Shown piece after piece: positions 1 through 10,640 of a DNA stretch of 64,000 nt; positions within the stretch are counted from its first letter, which is position 1; each line of letters opens with the position of its first letter. This DNA comes from Proteles cristata cristata (taxonomy: Eukaryota > Chordata > Mammalia > Carnivora > Hyaenidae). Both the position numbers and the translations under genes were made by a program. Where the stretch lies: contig JAESUZ010001058.1 of the NCBI GenBank assembly GCA_017311185.1, positions 744,001 to 808,000 of the forward strand, given 5' to 3'. The notes beneath the pieces were generated by a model. It was given only the letters and a program-made list of their open reading frames with translations. It was not told the origin of the DNA and ran no database searches.

Positions 1-999
1 AAAAAAAAAAGGAGACCGATGAGCATCTAGCCAGTCTTTAACACAGTATTAGAGAATTCAATATATTAGAATTTCACAATATTTCAAAAGTATATCATGA
101 TTTTAAGATTTGTCACCTGAAGAATTTGAAAACCACTGAGGTAGGTCCTTCTTTACAAAACTGTCACTCCTGAAGGGCTCTATAAATGCTATTAAAACAT
201 ATTCAACCAAAAAATTAATTACCTTGACCAAAAACACTAGATCAAATTAGATTAGGCCAGAGATATGAGTGAATATCTTCATTCAATGAATACCTTCATT
301 CATCCCCACATTTCACTTCAAGAATAAAGTTGAGACAAATTCTTTTTCCTTCACTATAGGCCTATTGGTTAGGTTTCCTACTTTTCTTTTCAGCTCTTAA
401 CTCAAGAGTCACACATGCCATCTAAATGACAGCAAATACCAAATGATTTGATTCCAAATTCCTATACCTTTTTAGGCATTTATATTATTCTAAATAAAAT
501 GTCCAGGATGGTTGTATAGCTAGCTCTCTAGGGATGATGTATACTTTGGGATTAGTATTATCAGAACATATTATCCTTTGCCATAGCTAATTTCTGAGCC
601 TGTTGGTTTTCCAAGTTCTTATGTAAAATTCTCTGGTTCTATTTCATGTTGTAAAGTGGAAGCTTAAAAGACTACATAAACAACATATCATTTATATAAA
701 CTTTTATGTTGTGCTTTACCAAAAAAATGAATTTTACTAACTTGGAGTCCAAAGCAAAGGCCTTTCCAAGAAACAAAAAGTTAAATAATTCATTTCTAGT
801 AATGTGAAATAAATTTAAGTGAATCAAAAAATAATAAGAGGATCCAGTATTCAGGATGAATACAATATTATTATTAAAATGTAGGGTTTTTTTCCCCTCT
901 ATTAATTACCCCTGTTATTTATTATGAGATATTGCTGGTTATGGTGATGGTGATGAAGGGATAGTAACTTGGTGGAGATTATGATGTCATATTTTATTT
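1..999. other. AT-rich unique DNA
   Basis: Begins in an A run that may be the tail of an element outside the window. No coding, RNA or repeat feature recognised. Confidence 0.5.
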
Positions 1000-1135
1000 T
1001 AGCCATATTTCAAGGAGGTAAGTATTATTATCCTCACTTTATTCAAGATGAAATGAAGGTCCAGTGTCCCATCTATTATCACGTGGTTAGAAGCAGTAGA
1101 GATAAAACTCAGATGTGAAGCTTCCATTTAAGCTG
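1000..1135 (+). repeat. MIR SINE fragment
   Basis: The stretch with 'TATTATTATCCTCACTTTA', then 'GATGAAATGAAGG' and a degraded 'AAAACTCAGATG' follows the MIR core order (decimal comparison from memory). Old and diverged. The following 500 bases hold only a (TTTG)n run at 1,233-1,256. Confidence 0.6.
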
Positions 1136-1669
1136 TTAGTGATACTTTTTTTTAATGTCAGAGCTGCCTCCATTAGAATGGCACTCAGTTACATAAGACC
1201 ATATGATTTAGGGCAGTACACCTTGTATTGGCTTTGTTTGTTTGTTTGTTTGTTTTGTAAATTCCCACACTGTTAAAAAATTCGATTCTTCACACAGCAA
1301 TTTCATGGCTCAGTATCCCTTTATAGAATCTCTGCTCATAAAAAAACAATCTGTTATTGTTGGTTCAGGCTTCTCACTGTCTGGAAAGAATTATGTTTTA
1401 CTAAATTAGAAATGAGAAATGAACTAATGATCAAACAAAGCAAAATTAAACTTTACTTGAGGGAAGGATAAGTATACTGGGCTTCCTGAGAGATGCTCTG
1501 GGCCTCTTTGTCACATTCTAAACATACTAAATATGGAAAATAGACTCAGCAGGTGTATCATGGAAACTAGTCATGAACTGGATAAAAAGACTTCACTCAC
1601 AGAAAGCTCACAGCATTACCTCTTGTAGTCAGAGCACTTCTGTGCTTTAGTTTTCAGAAGAGTCATCAC

Positions 1670-1800
1670 TATTAAAACTGCTTAGTCTTTCTGGGGCTCA
1701 GTTTTCTCATCTGTCGAACAGAACAACAGAGACTGTTCTTCTCTTCTCTTGAGGTCGCGAAGCTCAAATGAAATGATAGCTGTGCACGTGGACTTACACA
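1670..1800 (-). repeat. MIR SINE fragment, reverse
   Basis: 'CTCAGTTTTCTCATCTGT' is the reverse complement of the conserved MIR core 'ACAGATGAGGAAACTGAG'; it is followed by diverged sequence ending near 'AAATGAAATGATAG'. Confidence 0.7.
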
Positions 1801-2870
1801 TTATTCCCGGTTCCTTCTCTGGGCAAGCTCCACCTTCTTGAGTGAGAGTAAGTAAGGGTTACAGGCTACTGCAGCTGCTGTGATCCCACATCTGCACTCA
1901 GTTCCAGTGTGTGGGTTTTTCCCCACACCACCAACCTTGGTGTCCTGTATGTCAACTCAACTCTCACCCTATCCACCCACAGATAGCATCAAATTGCACA
2001 AGGCTCAGCCCCACCGAAGTGCCCTTCACTTCAGATGCCAGTCGTCAAGCTTGCCACCTGTGCTTCTGACCAACCGGCTATAAATCAGAGTTTCCCACTC
2101 TCCCCTCCTTAGGTTTGATTAATTTGCTAAAGCAGCTTATAGAATCAGGAAAACAGTTTACTGACTAGATTACTGGTTTATTACAAAGGATATGAAAAGC
2201 TCAGAATTGAAAGCCAGATGAAGAAACACACAGGGCAATGTATGTGAGGGGGAGCATGAGCTTTCATACTCTTCCAGCATCTCACTCACCCCAAACCCCC
2301 ACGTGCTCACCATCCGGGAAGCTCTCTAAACCCTGTTCTTTTGGGGTTTTATCCAGGCTTTATTACACAGACAAGGTTGATTAAACCATGGGCCACTGGA
2401 AAGTGAACTCAATCTACAGCCCATCTCCCCTCCTTCCAGGTCAGGATGGGGCTAGGGGGTGGGGAGGATTAAAAATTCCAGCACTTTAATCATGCAGTTG
2501 GTTGCCCTGGCAATCAGCCCCCATCCTTAGGTAACCTAAGGGCTTTTCCAAAGTCAACTATTGAGGTACCTGGGTGGCTCAGTCGGTTGAGCATCCTACT
2601 CTTGATTTCTGCTCAGATCATGATCCCAGGGTGACCTGCTTAAGATTCTCTCTCTCCCTCAGCCTCTCTCCCCTACTCATGCTCCCTCTCTAAAATAAAA
2701 ATAAAAATTAAAAATTAAAAAAAATAAAGTCAATCTTTTAAAAAAGCAACCATTAAAGTAACAAAAGACACTTGGGAAATTCCAAGGGTTTTAGGAGCTC
2801 TGTGTCTAGTGTAGATAACCAAGACCCACCTAAATAAATATTTTTTTATTATACACACAACATCATAGAT
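1800..2870 (-). mobile_element. ERVL-like LTR remnant, reverse, split by a SINE
   Basis: Read on the minus strand this region shows, in order, 'AAATTCCAAG', 'GGTTTAATCAACCTTG', an AATAAA signal (minus strand of 2,177-2,182), 'GTTTTCCTGATTCTATAAGC' and 'GGTGTGGGGAAAAACCC'. The same order of blocks occurs forward at 5,370-5,880. This is an old LTR, probably of an ERVL-related family whose exact name I cannot fix. A SINEC copy interrupts it at 2,561. No viral gene is seen; edges are approximate. Confidence 0.65.
2561..2727 (+). mobile_element. SINEC, forward, internally deleted
   Basis: The tRNA-like head (CCTGGGTGGCTCAGTCGGTT) is joined early to the CT-rich tract, so the central body is shorter than in other copies. 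'AAAGTCAA' flanks both ends (2,550-2,557 and after the A-rich tail). It sits in the LTR at 1,800-2,870. Confidence 0.85.
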
Positions 2871-4089
2871 TGTTAGCTGGCCTTCTCAGGAGGGAGGGAT
2901 AAGCTGCTGTTTCTCTGCTTAAGGTTTCTTCCATGTAGCAATGCCAGTAGGAAAATAGCCAAATGTGGATATATCATCACTCGACTTATTATAGACTGAC
3001 ACTGACCAAGGTTAGGAAGGAAAGTAGCACGTGGGCCCAGAAACTCTCAAATAGGTTCACTTTAGTTTCTTTATAAATAATAAGAGTGTTTTCCTGTCTA
3101 CTTCATCCTTTGTGACCTAAAACCCAAGATGGGAGCTGGGGAGGCCTGCTTGCTCCACGTCCAGTTGAAACCACTCTAGAAACGTAAAGATGGATGGAAA
3201 TTAAGAAGGACACAGTAATGCTCCACACCAAACCACACTAATGCTTGACTTTAAACTGAACAAATTTTTTTCTTCCTCATTCTTGAAGCCTCTCTTTCCC
3301 CTTCACTTGTTTTTCTGTTAAATCCTTTGTTCCAGGAACTCGATCTTTATACTTAGCTATGAGACTCGGATGGCCACTGCCAACACTAGTCATGAAACCA
3401 CCTCTAAGACATGTCCAGTGCTGCTGACAGCAAGGACTGGATTCCTGTTGAAAGTGTCTAGATCCCATATTTTTCTATAAAACTGCTAAGTTTTTAATAT
3501 AATAAAACTTTGCTAAGTTCATATTAGCAAAGTAATAACTATCGTCTTTCTTTATACCAAACTCTGCTTTCCCATTTCATATTTTGGCTCTGGAGCACAG
3601 AAGTTGGTTTTCGACAACACAATGACTATTTCCTTCATTTAGGTTACATTTTTTCTCATTAGCAGATGGGGGCAGGCAGGTCCTCACCAAGGCAACCCCA
3701 AGTAGGTGTGTGTTCAGGCTCCATGGGACTTTCTTTCCCACTGGTTTACTTTCCCATTGGCTCAATTCGCTTTGTGATTTCAAAAATGTAAATAATTCAC
3801 ACTTTTCTCCTCCTTAGTTTTAAGTCTCCACAAAGTCTTGGTGACCTGAATACATTCCCCTTGAATTTACTGGCTTCATACATTCTGTTTCTACAACTGA
3901 CCTCAATATCTTTCCCTCCTTTGATAAGAAGAAAATCCCCAACAGATCTATACAGGCTCTGCCTAGCAAAAAGGTCATGAATAAACAGGAAGCCCTTTCT
4001 TAACCTGATATAGCTATCATTAGATTTGTGGTGCTCCTTTCAAACCTAAAACATCAGCAAAGGTACACTAATTGTCAAGACAATAGTTA
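2871..4089. other. unique DNA, nothing recognised
   Basis: AT-rich with scattered short open frames (3,277-3,468 and 3,577-3,783, minus) that match nothing known to me and lack any splice or start context. Confidence 0.5.
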
Positions 4090-4495
4090 GGACTACATTT
4101 CGTCTTGTCTCTAGGTTTTTGCTAATGCTTTCCTGCACCTTTCAAAGTCTTCCTCTCTTCTACAAAAAGGTTTAAATTCTACCAACCCTGGTATTAAAAC
4201 TTGCCTGTAAACACTCCTTTAATCTCTTAAACCTGGAGTCATTATTCACTGGCATTTATTGTTTGTGGAATACATTTATTAATTTGCTCAAGAACTGCTC
4301 TGCAATATTACTTTGCTTGCTCTTTTTACCATGTATTTATCTTTCAAACTTTTTAGTATCATGTCAATGTCACTTTGCCCCACCTAGAATTTTAACTCCT
4401 TGAGAGCAAGCACTGTTACTTCTAGGCAATCCCAACCATTCTATCCAATGTCTTCCTTTAGTAGGCCCTCCAAGAATGATTGCTTGTATTCTTTG
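4090..4495 (+). repeat. L2 LINE 3' end, forward
   Basis: Contains the L2-like tail 'AGAATTTTAACTCCTTGAGAGCAAGCACTGTTAC' region followed by 'TAGTAGGCCCTCCA', preceded by pyrimidine-rich diverged L2 sequence. Old and heavily mutated. Confidence 0.55.
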
Positions 4496-4760
4496 CTTTA
4501 AACATATGCTTCCTACATTTTGCTAAAGGAAATTAAACTGAGCTGGTACTTCTTTAGCCATTTCCAACTCTTTTACCCTGAATTTTTTTAAAGTTTAAAA
4601 TATACTTGTTTATTTGAAAAACCAATAGAGCAGAGCTTTTCTGGGGGTGGTAGTGGTGATGGTACATGGCAAAGCTTCCTCAAGTTGTGAATAATTATTG
4701 CCAATGTTCAATGAGTAATCCTTCTGTACCTGGCTGTAGTCTAATTTAAAAAATACATTT

Positions 4761-4967
4761 AGGGGTGCCTGGGTGGCTCAGTCAGTTGGATGTCTGACTT
4801 TGGCTCAAGTCATGATCTCATAGTTTGTGGGTCTGAGCCCCTCATTGGGCTCTGTGCTGACCCGTTTGGAGCCAGAAGCCTGCTTCAGATTCTGTGTCTA
4901 CTTCTTTCTCTCTGCCCCTTACCCACTCACTCTGTCTCTCAAATATAAAGAAACATTAAAAAAAAAT
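4761..4967 (+). mobile_element. SINEC, forward, older subtype
   Basis: Full-length head-body-tail with 'GACTTTGGCTCAAGTCATGA' and 'TCTCAAATATAAAGAAACA'. Its A tail runs directly into the T run of the next, oppositely oriented copy. Confidence 0.9.
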
Positions 4968-5187
4968 GTTTTTTTTAATTTTTATTTTATTTATTTCTAG
5001 GAGAGAGAGAGAGAGAGACAGCGTGAGCAGGGGAGGGTCAGAGAGAGGAGTCACAGACTGAAACAGGCTCCAGGCTCTGAGCTGGCAGTCAGCACAGAGC
5101 CCGACGCGGGGCTCGAACCCACGAACCGCGAGATCATGACCTAAGCGAAAGTCGGACGCTTAACCGACTAAGCCACCCAGACGCCCC
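4968..5187 (-). mobile_element. SINEC, reverse, younger subtype
   Basis: Reverse copy ending in 'AGCCACCCAGACGCCCC'. It carries the younger-subtype marks: 'CCTAAGCGAAAGTCGGACGC', 'GAGCTGGCAGTCAGCACAG' and 'TTATTTCTAGGAGAG'. Lies tail-to-tail with the preceding element. Confidence 0.93.
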
Positions 5188-5369
5188 TAAAAATTTTTTT
5201 AAGTAAAAACTAAATCTTTGTGCCCAGTTCCTGGTTATAGAGCTTCAAAAACCCTTGGAGTTTCCTCAGTGATAGGAGTATCTTTTACTATTAATATGAC
5301 CCCTTTTATCAGACCTGTGTTTATGCCAATGAAATGAATTAAGACAGGGCCTTTAAGAAAGCTTCAGGA

Positions 5370-5880
5370 TGGGGATGGGGGGAACCAACATTGTGATTGG
5401 ATGGTTGAAACTTTCAGTCCCCTCCAGCCTGAGGTGAGGAGGGGCTAGAGATGAGCTTAGACACATGGCTTACTGATTTAATCAACCATGCCTACAGTAT
5501 ACTTACTGAAACCTCAGTAAGAACTAGACTGGGGAAGCTTCCTGTCAGTGAACATGATGTACTGGCAGAGTGGTGGAACCTGACTCCTATGTTCTGAATC
5601 CTTTTCTGTATACTGTTTTCCTGAGTTCTAGGAGTTGTTTTAGTGAATTATTAAATTTGCAGAGGTATGAGAATCCCTGAATTTGTAGCTTGCCAGGCAG
5701 AAGTCGGTAGCTTGAGCTCACCCAGGACTTACAGCTGGCATCCGCAGTAAGGGGCAGTCTTGAGGGATGGAGCAGTCAACCCATGGCATCTGCACTAACT
5801 CCAGGTAAGTAGTGTCAGAACTGAGTCGAACTGCAGAACACCCAGCTGATATCAGAAAGTTGGTATCAGAATGTACACCA
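5370..5880 (+). mobile_element. ERVL-like LTR remnant, forward
   Basis: Shares with the reversed 1,800-2,870 copy the blocks 'GATTTAATCAACCATGCCTA', 'CTGTTTTCCTGAGTTCTAGGAG', 'GGCATCCGCAGTAAGGGGCA' and 'GTGTCAGAACTGAGTCGAA'. Solo LTR remnant with no coding region; boundaries uncertain. Confidence 0.65.
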
Positions 5881-5889
5881 ACTGGACAA

Positions 5890-6075
5890 AGCACTTTCAG
5901 TATTATTATCTTATCTTGTCCTCAAGGTAAGCCCTACAGATAACAGTGGCTATCATTATCCTCTTATGCAAGTTAGGAGGTTGAAGCACATAGAGAGTGA
6001 CTTCTCCAACATCAGAAGCTTAGTGTTTTCATGTCAAAATCCAATGATGTGACTCATTAGGTCATACTGCCCCCA
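5890..6075 (+). repeat. MIR SINE, forward
   Basis: Core order recognisable: 'AGTATTATTATCTTATCTTGTCCTCA', 'TATCATTATCC', then 'GTCATACTGCC', the usual MIR 3' end. Confidence 0.65.
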
Positions 6076-7141
6076 AGTTTGCCAAGTCTCATAAGCCGAA
6101 GGTAACACGCTTGGCCGTGGGGAAGTGAACGTATCTTTTGCTCATCTACAAAACCTTTTGGCATCTCTTCTTACTGCACCTACCACCATGTGACTGGTTC
6201 AGGACATCCCTTCACCAGCTTTGTGGTGATAATCCCATTCAGGGCAGCTGTGTCCCTTTTGTGCATATACCCTTGGGAATGGCTAAGCATCTGCACATGT
6301 GCACCTGGGTGCGTGGCAGTTTGGACCATTGACTAATGGAGGGGTTCATTGACCAATGGGGAATGGAGGCCACTGGGTGGGTAAACAATTCCCATTTTTG
6401 TCTCTGAGATATGGGTTGTAAAACTCTTCAAAAAATGTTTTGGGTTCAAACATCAGTTACCACACAGTAGAGGTTCTTTCGGCAACATATTCCTTCATTG
6501 TTTCTCTCTCTTGCCCTGATGGCTTCACCTTGTCCCACATACCTGCTCCCGGGCATTTTTCCCCAAATAAACTACCTACATTGTTGCAGGCTTGCTTTCT
6601 GTGGAACCAGGTGAAGACAAAATACTGTTAACTTCACCCAAAGGTATGTTGATGATACCTTAATGACAAAATGACACAGATAAATGGGCTCTCCTTGAAT
6701 TTAATGCTCCCACACAACTCTGATTTGTGGTGAAACAAAATATGTTGAAACTAATTTATAGTGTCTCACATCATGGAATTTTTTGAAAGGGATGACTTTG
6801 AACTAATGACATTTGAAATGATGAATAGTATGGCAAATGAAAAATTAACATCAATGAAGAGTGTTCATTAGAATTTATGGAAAAATTAACATGAAGAGAT
6901 TTCAGAGTAGATATCCTTTTATATGAATTTAAAGTTTATTCTATTTTAAATACAATTTCAATTTTATTTTATTTTGAATCTGAGTGATTTGGAATAAAAA
7001 CCTTTGATAAGTTATTATGTGCTAAAGAAAGTTGGCCATCGCATACTGATGTTTGCATCCTCACTCTTTAGTGTCTGGCACATAATAAACACTTAGCAAC
7101 CATGGGTTGGATTTAAAGAATCTGAAAACAGGACCAGAGGT
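6076..7141. other. unclassified, possibly old LTR-like material
   Basis: 6,530-6,600 holds 'CCAAATAAACTACCTACATTGTTGCAGGC', a poly(A)-signal block resembling old repeat 3' ends, but I cannot name the family. No gene seen; 6,700-7,141 is AT-rich and featureless. Confidence 0.35.
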
Positions 7142-7612
7142 TATAGTGGGTTGAATTGTGGCCACTAAGAACATATGTCCACATCCTAACCCCTACAACC
7201 CATCCTAACCTATTGCATAAGTGAATGTATACTTATTTGGAGAAAGGGTCATTGTAGATATTATTAAGTGAAGGCTCTTGAGATGATCTCATCCTGGATT
7301 GACAGGGTAGGCCCTAAATCTAATGATAAATGTCCTTAGAAGAAGACAAGAAGAAACAGACATGGGGAAAGCCATGTGAATATGGAGGCAGAAACTGGAG
7401 CAATGTTACCACAAATCAAGGAAGACTTGGAGCCATCATAAAATGAAAGAGGCAAGGAGGGATTCTCCCCTAGAGCCTTTGGCATGAGTGTAGCTCTGCC
7501 AACACCTAATTTCAGACTTCTGGCCTACAGAACCCCAGAGACTACATTTCTGCTGTTTTAAACCACCCAGTTTGTGGTAATTTGTTATGGCAGTCTTAAG
7601 GCACTAATACAG
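7142..7612 (+). mobile_element. MLT1-type MaLR LTR, forward
   Basis: Nearly complete LTR: 'TTGAATTGTGGCCACTAAGAACATATGTCC', 'GGAGAAAGGGTCATTG', 'CTGCCAACACCTAATTTCAGACTTCTGGCC' and the 3' end 'AACCACCCAGTTTGTGGTAATTTGTTATGGCAG' with 'ACTAATACAG'. Matches the MLT1A-like consensus as remembered. Confidence 0.85.
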
Positions 7613-7669
7613 AGGCATTAAAATAAAACATAACAAAAGCTAAGGAACATAAGAGATGGTTTCAACCAT

Positions 7670-7795
7670 AAAACTATTCAACAAATATTAACTGAACATT
7701 ACTATGTGGAAGGCATGTGTTCAGGAGAATATGAGTGAGCAAAAAAGACTCCTGCACTCATGATGCTTACACATTCTAGCAATATTCTCATCGGA
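7670..7795 (-). repeat. L2 3' end, reverse
   Basis: 'TTCAACAAATATTAACTGAACATTACTATGTGGAAGGCATGTG' and 'CTCATGATGCTTACACATTCTAG' are the reversed L2 tail (the AATAAATATTTGTTGAA end). Confidence 0.7.
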
Positions 7796-8059
7796 GAAGC
7801 TAGTATATTCAACATTCTTTTACCATTAACCAAGATATGTTTGTGCCTGTACCTATATAAGAACTTATATCAGAATTATTAAACACAACCGGCAGTGAAG
7901 ACATTACTCAGGGAATGAAGACTGTATAATGATGTGGGAAGAACTTACTATCCCTGGAAAATGCAAACTGAATTTCCCGGTTAGGAAATATTAGTTTTTA
8001 ACAAATGGAAGGAACATATTCAAGACTTCTATGACCTTCAGATTTCTTTTTAATGTCTC

Positions 8060-8165
8060 CAGTCATTTCTTTTCTTTTCTTTTTTTTCTTTCTGTCTTTC
8101 TTTTTTTTTAGAGAGGGAGAGCACATGTTGGGGAGAGGCACAGAGGGAGGGAAATAATAAAAGAG
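8060..8165 (-). mobile_element. SINEC tail fragment, reverse
   Basis: T-rich run followed by 'GAGAGGGAGAGCACATGTTGGGGAGAGGCACAGAGGGAGGG', the purine-rich complement of the SINEC CT tract. The tRNA-like head is missing, so only the 3' part is left. Confidence 0.5.
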
Positions 8166-8792
8166 AGCAATATTAATGTTTGGGGAAAAAATAAATCAAA
8201 GAAACTTTTATCAGAATTGTTTTTTACAATACCTTAAAAAAATATAACATGTCTTAAACTTTTGACAGGTGCCATTGATTATCTTCCAGGGAGGACTAGC
8301 TGCCAACCAGACAAATGTGCACATAACAAACTGATACTAAAGAACACATTTGGTTCAAAAGCTTGCCTCTGTGTCTGTGGTTAGATTGATATACTTGTGA
8401 TTATGATATTTAATTGGCTTTCATATTGTGTAAGTTTAATTAAGTTTAATTACCTCAATCAATATAAACTTAAAATAACCAAATATATAATTTTGTGCCC
8501 AACTATTATTTATATGATTAGAATAAAACACACTAATACTTCATCATATTCTGCAAAATGCACTTTGTTTGGTCTCCAAGTGCTCTAATACTGAAACAAT
8601 TCTGAGCCCTGCTTGGTTAGTATTGATCAACAAAGTTCTGAAATGCTGGAAGGACAAAGCATAAGGTGAGAAATCAAATCCTATAAAATAAATAATTTGA
8701 TGCTTACAAATGAATCAGAAAACTTCTTTACATTTCAACATGTCAGTATTGAACACAAATGTAGTTAACTTATGCAAATTCAATTTGGCAAA

Positions 8793-8794
<2 letters not shown>
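8166..8794. other. AT-rich unique DNA
   Basis: No gene or known repeat recognised; a 63-codon open frame at 8,397-8,588 looks random. Confidence 0.5.

Positions 8795-8836
<42 letters not shown>
8795..8836 (+). repeat. (AC)21 microsatellite
   Basis: Perfect run of 21 AC units, forming the outer left arm of the hairpin with the (TG)22 run at 8,987. Confidence 0.98.
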
Positions 8837-8838
<2 letters not shown>

Positions 8839-8983
8839 CATTCAGGGACTTAGGAAGCTGAGGGAAGAAGATTCCCATCTCACAATGACCATAAGGCTCA
8901 CCCTCAATCACTGGAATGGCAGGTGCCAATTTAAAAGGTTTTGTATACCTTTGTTCCTTCAGCTTTCTAAGTCCCTGAATGCC
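8837..8983. repeat. 29-base inverted repeat with 89-base loop
   Basis: 8,837-8,865 (starting GGCATTCAGGGACTTAGGAA) and the reverse complement of 8,955-8,983 agree at 27 of 29 positions. With the flanking (AC)21 and (TG)22 runs the pairing arms reach 71 and 76 bases. The open frames seen across it on both strands are products of the dinucleotide runs. Confidence 0.95.

Positions 8984-8986
<3 letters not shown>

Positions 8987-9030
<44 letters not shown>
8987..9030 (+). repeat. (TG)22 microsatellite
   Basis: Perfect run of 22 TG units, separated from the right arm of the inverted repeat by three bases. Confidence 0.98.
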
Positions 9031-9033
<3 letters not shown>

Positions 9034-9167
9034 CTATATAACTGAGTCGAATATAATTCTTGTGTTTAAGTACATAATTTTTCATACAACGTGTTCTCTG
9101 ATTCTAAGCCAATTACTATTATGAGACTTTAACCAGGCCTTTAATTTTGTTAAATTTCTTGTAACAA

Positions 9168-9379
9168 GGGGCGCGTGGGTGGCTTAGTTGGTTAAGCGTC
9201 CGACTTTCGCTTAGGTCATGATCTCGCGGTTCGTGCGTTCGAGCCCCGCGTCGGGCTCTGTGCTGACTGCCAGCTCAGAGCCTGGAGCCTGTTTCAGTCT
9301 GTGTCTCCCTCTCTCTCTGACCTTTCCCTGCTCACGCTGTCTCTCTCTCTCCTAGAAATAAATAAAAAATATTTTAAAA
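9168..9379 (+). mobile_element. SINEC, forward, younger subtype
   Basis: Complete copy with 'GACTTTCGCTTAGGTCATGA', intact B-box-like 'GTTCGAGCCCC' and 'CTCTCCTAGAAATAAATAAA'. Flanked by a perfect 14-base target duplication, AAATTTCTTGTAAC (9,152-9,165 and 9,380-9,393). Confidence 0.96.
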
Positions 9380-9663
9380 AAATTTCTTGTAACGAATACA
9401 GTGTTTAGGGGTAATTTGAAAGGTTTTTCAAAAGTAATTCTATCTCATATAGGACCTTAGCTTGAGAGAGAGAGAGAGAATCTGTTGAACATTATATTGA
9501 ACAAAGACAAGGATATGAGAAACACTGACTGTAGCCCCAGCAAACATCCTGACTGCAATCTCATGAGAGATCCTGAGCTGGAACCACCTAGCTAAGCTAC
9601 TTCGGGAGGAATATGAGAAAATAAATGTTGTTTTAAGCTGCTAAATTTCAGGGCAACTTGGTG

Positions 9664-10086
9664 GGTTTTTTTTTTTTTTTTTGAGAGCGAACAAGCAGGG
9701 GAGAGGGGTAGAGGGAGAGAAGGAGTTTTTTTTTAAGTTTATTTATATATTTTGAGAGACAGAGAGAGAGAACACAAGGAGGGGCAGAGAGAGGGGAGAG
9801 AAAAATCCCAAGCAGTCTCCACATTGTCAGCGTGAACCCGATGCAGGGCTTGATCCCACAAATGGTTAGGTCATGACCTGAGCCAAAATCAAGTCAGTTG
9901 CTCAACCGACTGAGCCACCCACACACCACAGATCTAGAAAGAGAGAGTCAAAGAGAGAGAGGGAGTCTTAAGCAGGCTCCACACTCAGCACAGAGCCCGA
10001 CGTGGGGCTCAATCCTATGACCCTGGGATCATGATCTTAGCCTCAGTCAAGTAAGACACTCACCGACTGAGCCACCCAGGTGCCTC
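9664..10086 (-). mobile_element. SINEC, reverse, older, interrupted
   Basis: T run at 9,666-9,682 and the purine tract belong with 9,930-10,086 ('AGCAGGCTCCACACTCAGCACAGAGCCCGACG' to 'GAGCCACCCAGGTGCC'). It is flanked by the imperfect duplication TTTCAGGGCAACTTG / TTTCAGGGTAATTTG from the host LTR. A second SINEC sits in its purine tract. Confidence 0.85.
9725..9929 (-). mobile_element. SINEC, reverse, nested in the preceding SINEC
   Basis: A second complete reverse copy with its own T run ('TTTTTTTTTAAGTTTATTTA') and head 'CTCAACCGACTGAGCCACCC'. Its duplication is hidden in the GA-rich sequence of the outer element. Confidence 0.85.
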
Positions 10087-10127
10087 TTTCAGGGTAATTT
10101 GTTATGCAGCAACAGATTACTAATAAT

Positions 10128-10434
10128 AGGCATCAGAGATTTGAAGAGGAAAATGTAGGGCCATTGCTTTTGAATATTTTGAAATGGAGAGGGGAGAGAT
10201 ATATACAAGCAACTATAAAGCAATGTGAGAAATGTCATAATTGGGGCAAATCACTAATGAGCTAAGTGACATCCAGCAGTAAAAGGAGGGCACTGCATTC
10301 CAGATCACTAGGAGATTACATGTACTCTGTTATACAAAGAAGCATCTGTCCCTGACAAAACAGTTCCCTACTAGAAGCAATGAACAGAAGAACTGGAGGG
10401 AGTGGGGAGGCCCAAGAAACACAATGAAGACTGC
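10128..10434. other. unique DNA, nothing recognised
   Basis: About 300 bases with no coding or repeat signal that I can name. Confidence 0.5.
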
Positions 10435-10640
10435 TGACTTTTATTAAGGATCTACTATGTCCTGTGTACTTTATATAAATGATCTTATTCAGTCTTCACA
10501 CTGATTGTATGAGGTCAAAAGAATTTTCTTTACCTTATAGGTGGACACCCGAGGCCCAGTAAGTTGTGGAGCCAGAATGTGAACACATGGGCTCCTGGCT
10601 CCAAAAGCTTACTTTTGTTTTACTGCATCAGATTGTTCTC
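10435..10640 (+). repeat. MIR SINE, forward
   Basis: 'TTTTATTAAGGATCTACTATGTCCTGTG', 'TGATCTTATTCAGTCTTCACA', 'CTTATAGGTGGACACCCGAGGCCCAG' and 'GTGGAGCCAGAATGTGAACACA' follow the MIR consensus in order. Confidence 0.8.

Larger units (their letters stand above)
9525..10127 (+). mobile_element. MLT1-type LTR 3' part, split by nested SINEs
   Basis: 9,525-9,663 ('GCAATCTCATGAGAGATCCTGAGC', 'AATAAATGTTGTTTTAAGC') continues at 10,087 with 'GGTAATTTGTTATGCAGCAACAGATTACTAATA', the MLT1 3' end. The gap is filled by two reverse SINEC copies. Confidence 0.8.

Noticed and set aside
8780..9124. Open frames with poly-(Thr-His) or poly-(Cys-Val) on both strands
   Set aside because: They are translations of (AC)n and (TG)n runs, not genes.
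9168..9379. tRNA-like A and B boxes (TGGCTTAGTTGG, GTTCGAGCCCC) here and in other copies
   Set aside because: They belong to tRNA-Lys-derived SINE heads; no clover-leaf tRNA with acceptor stem is present.
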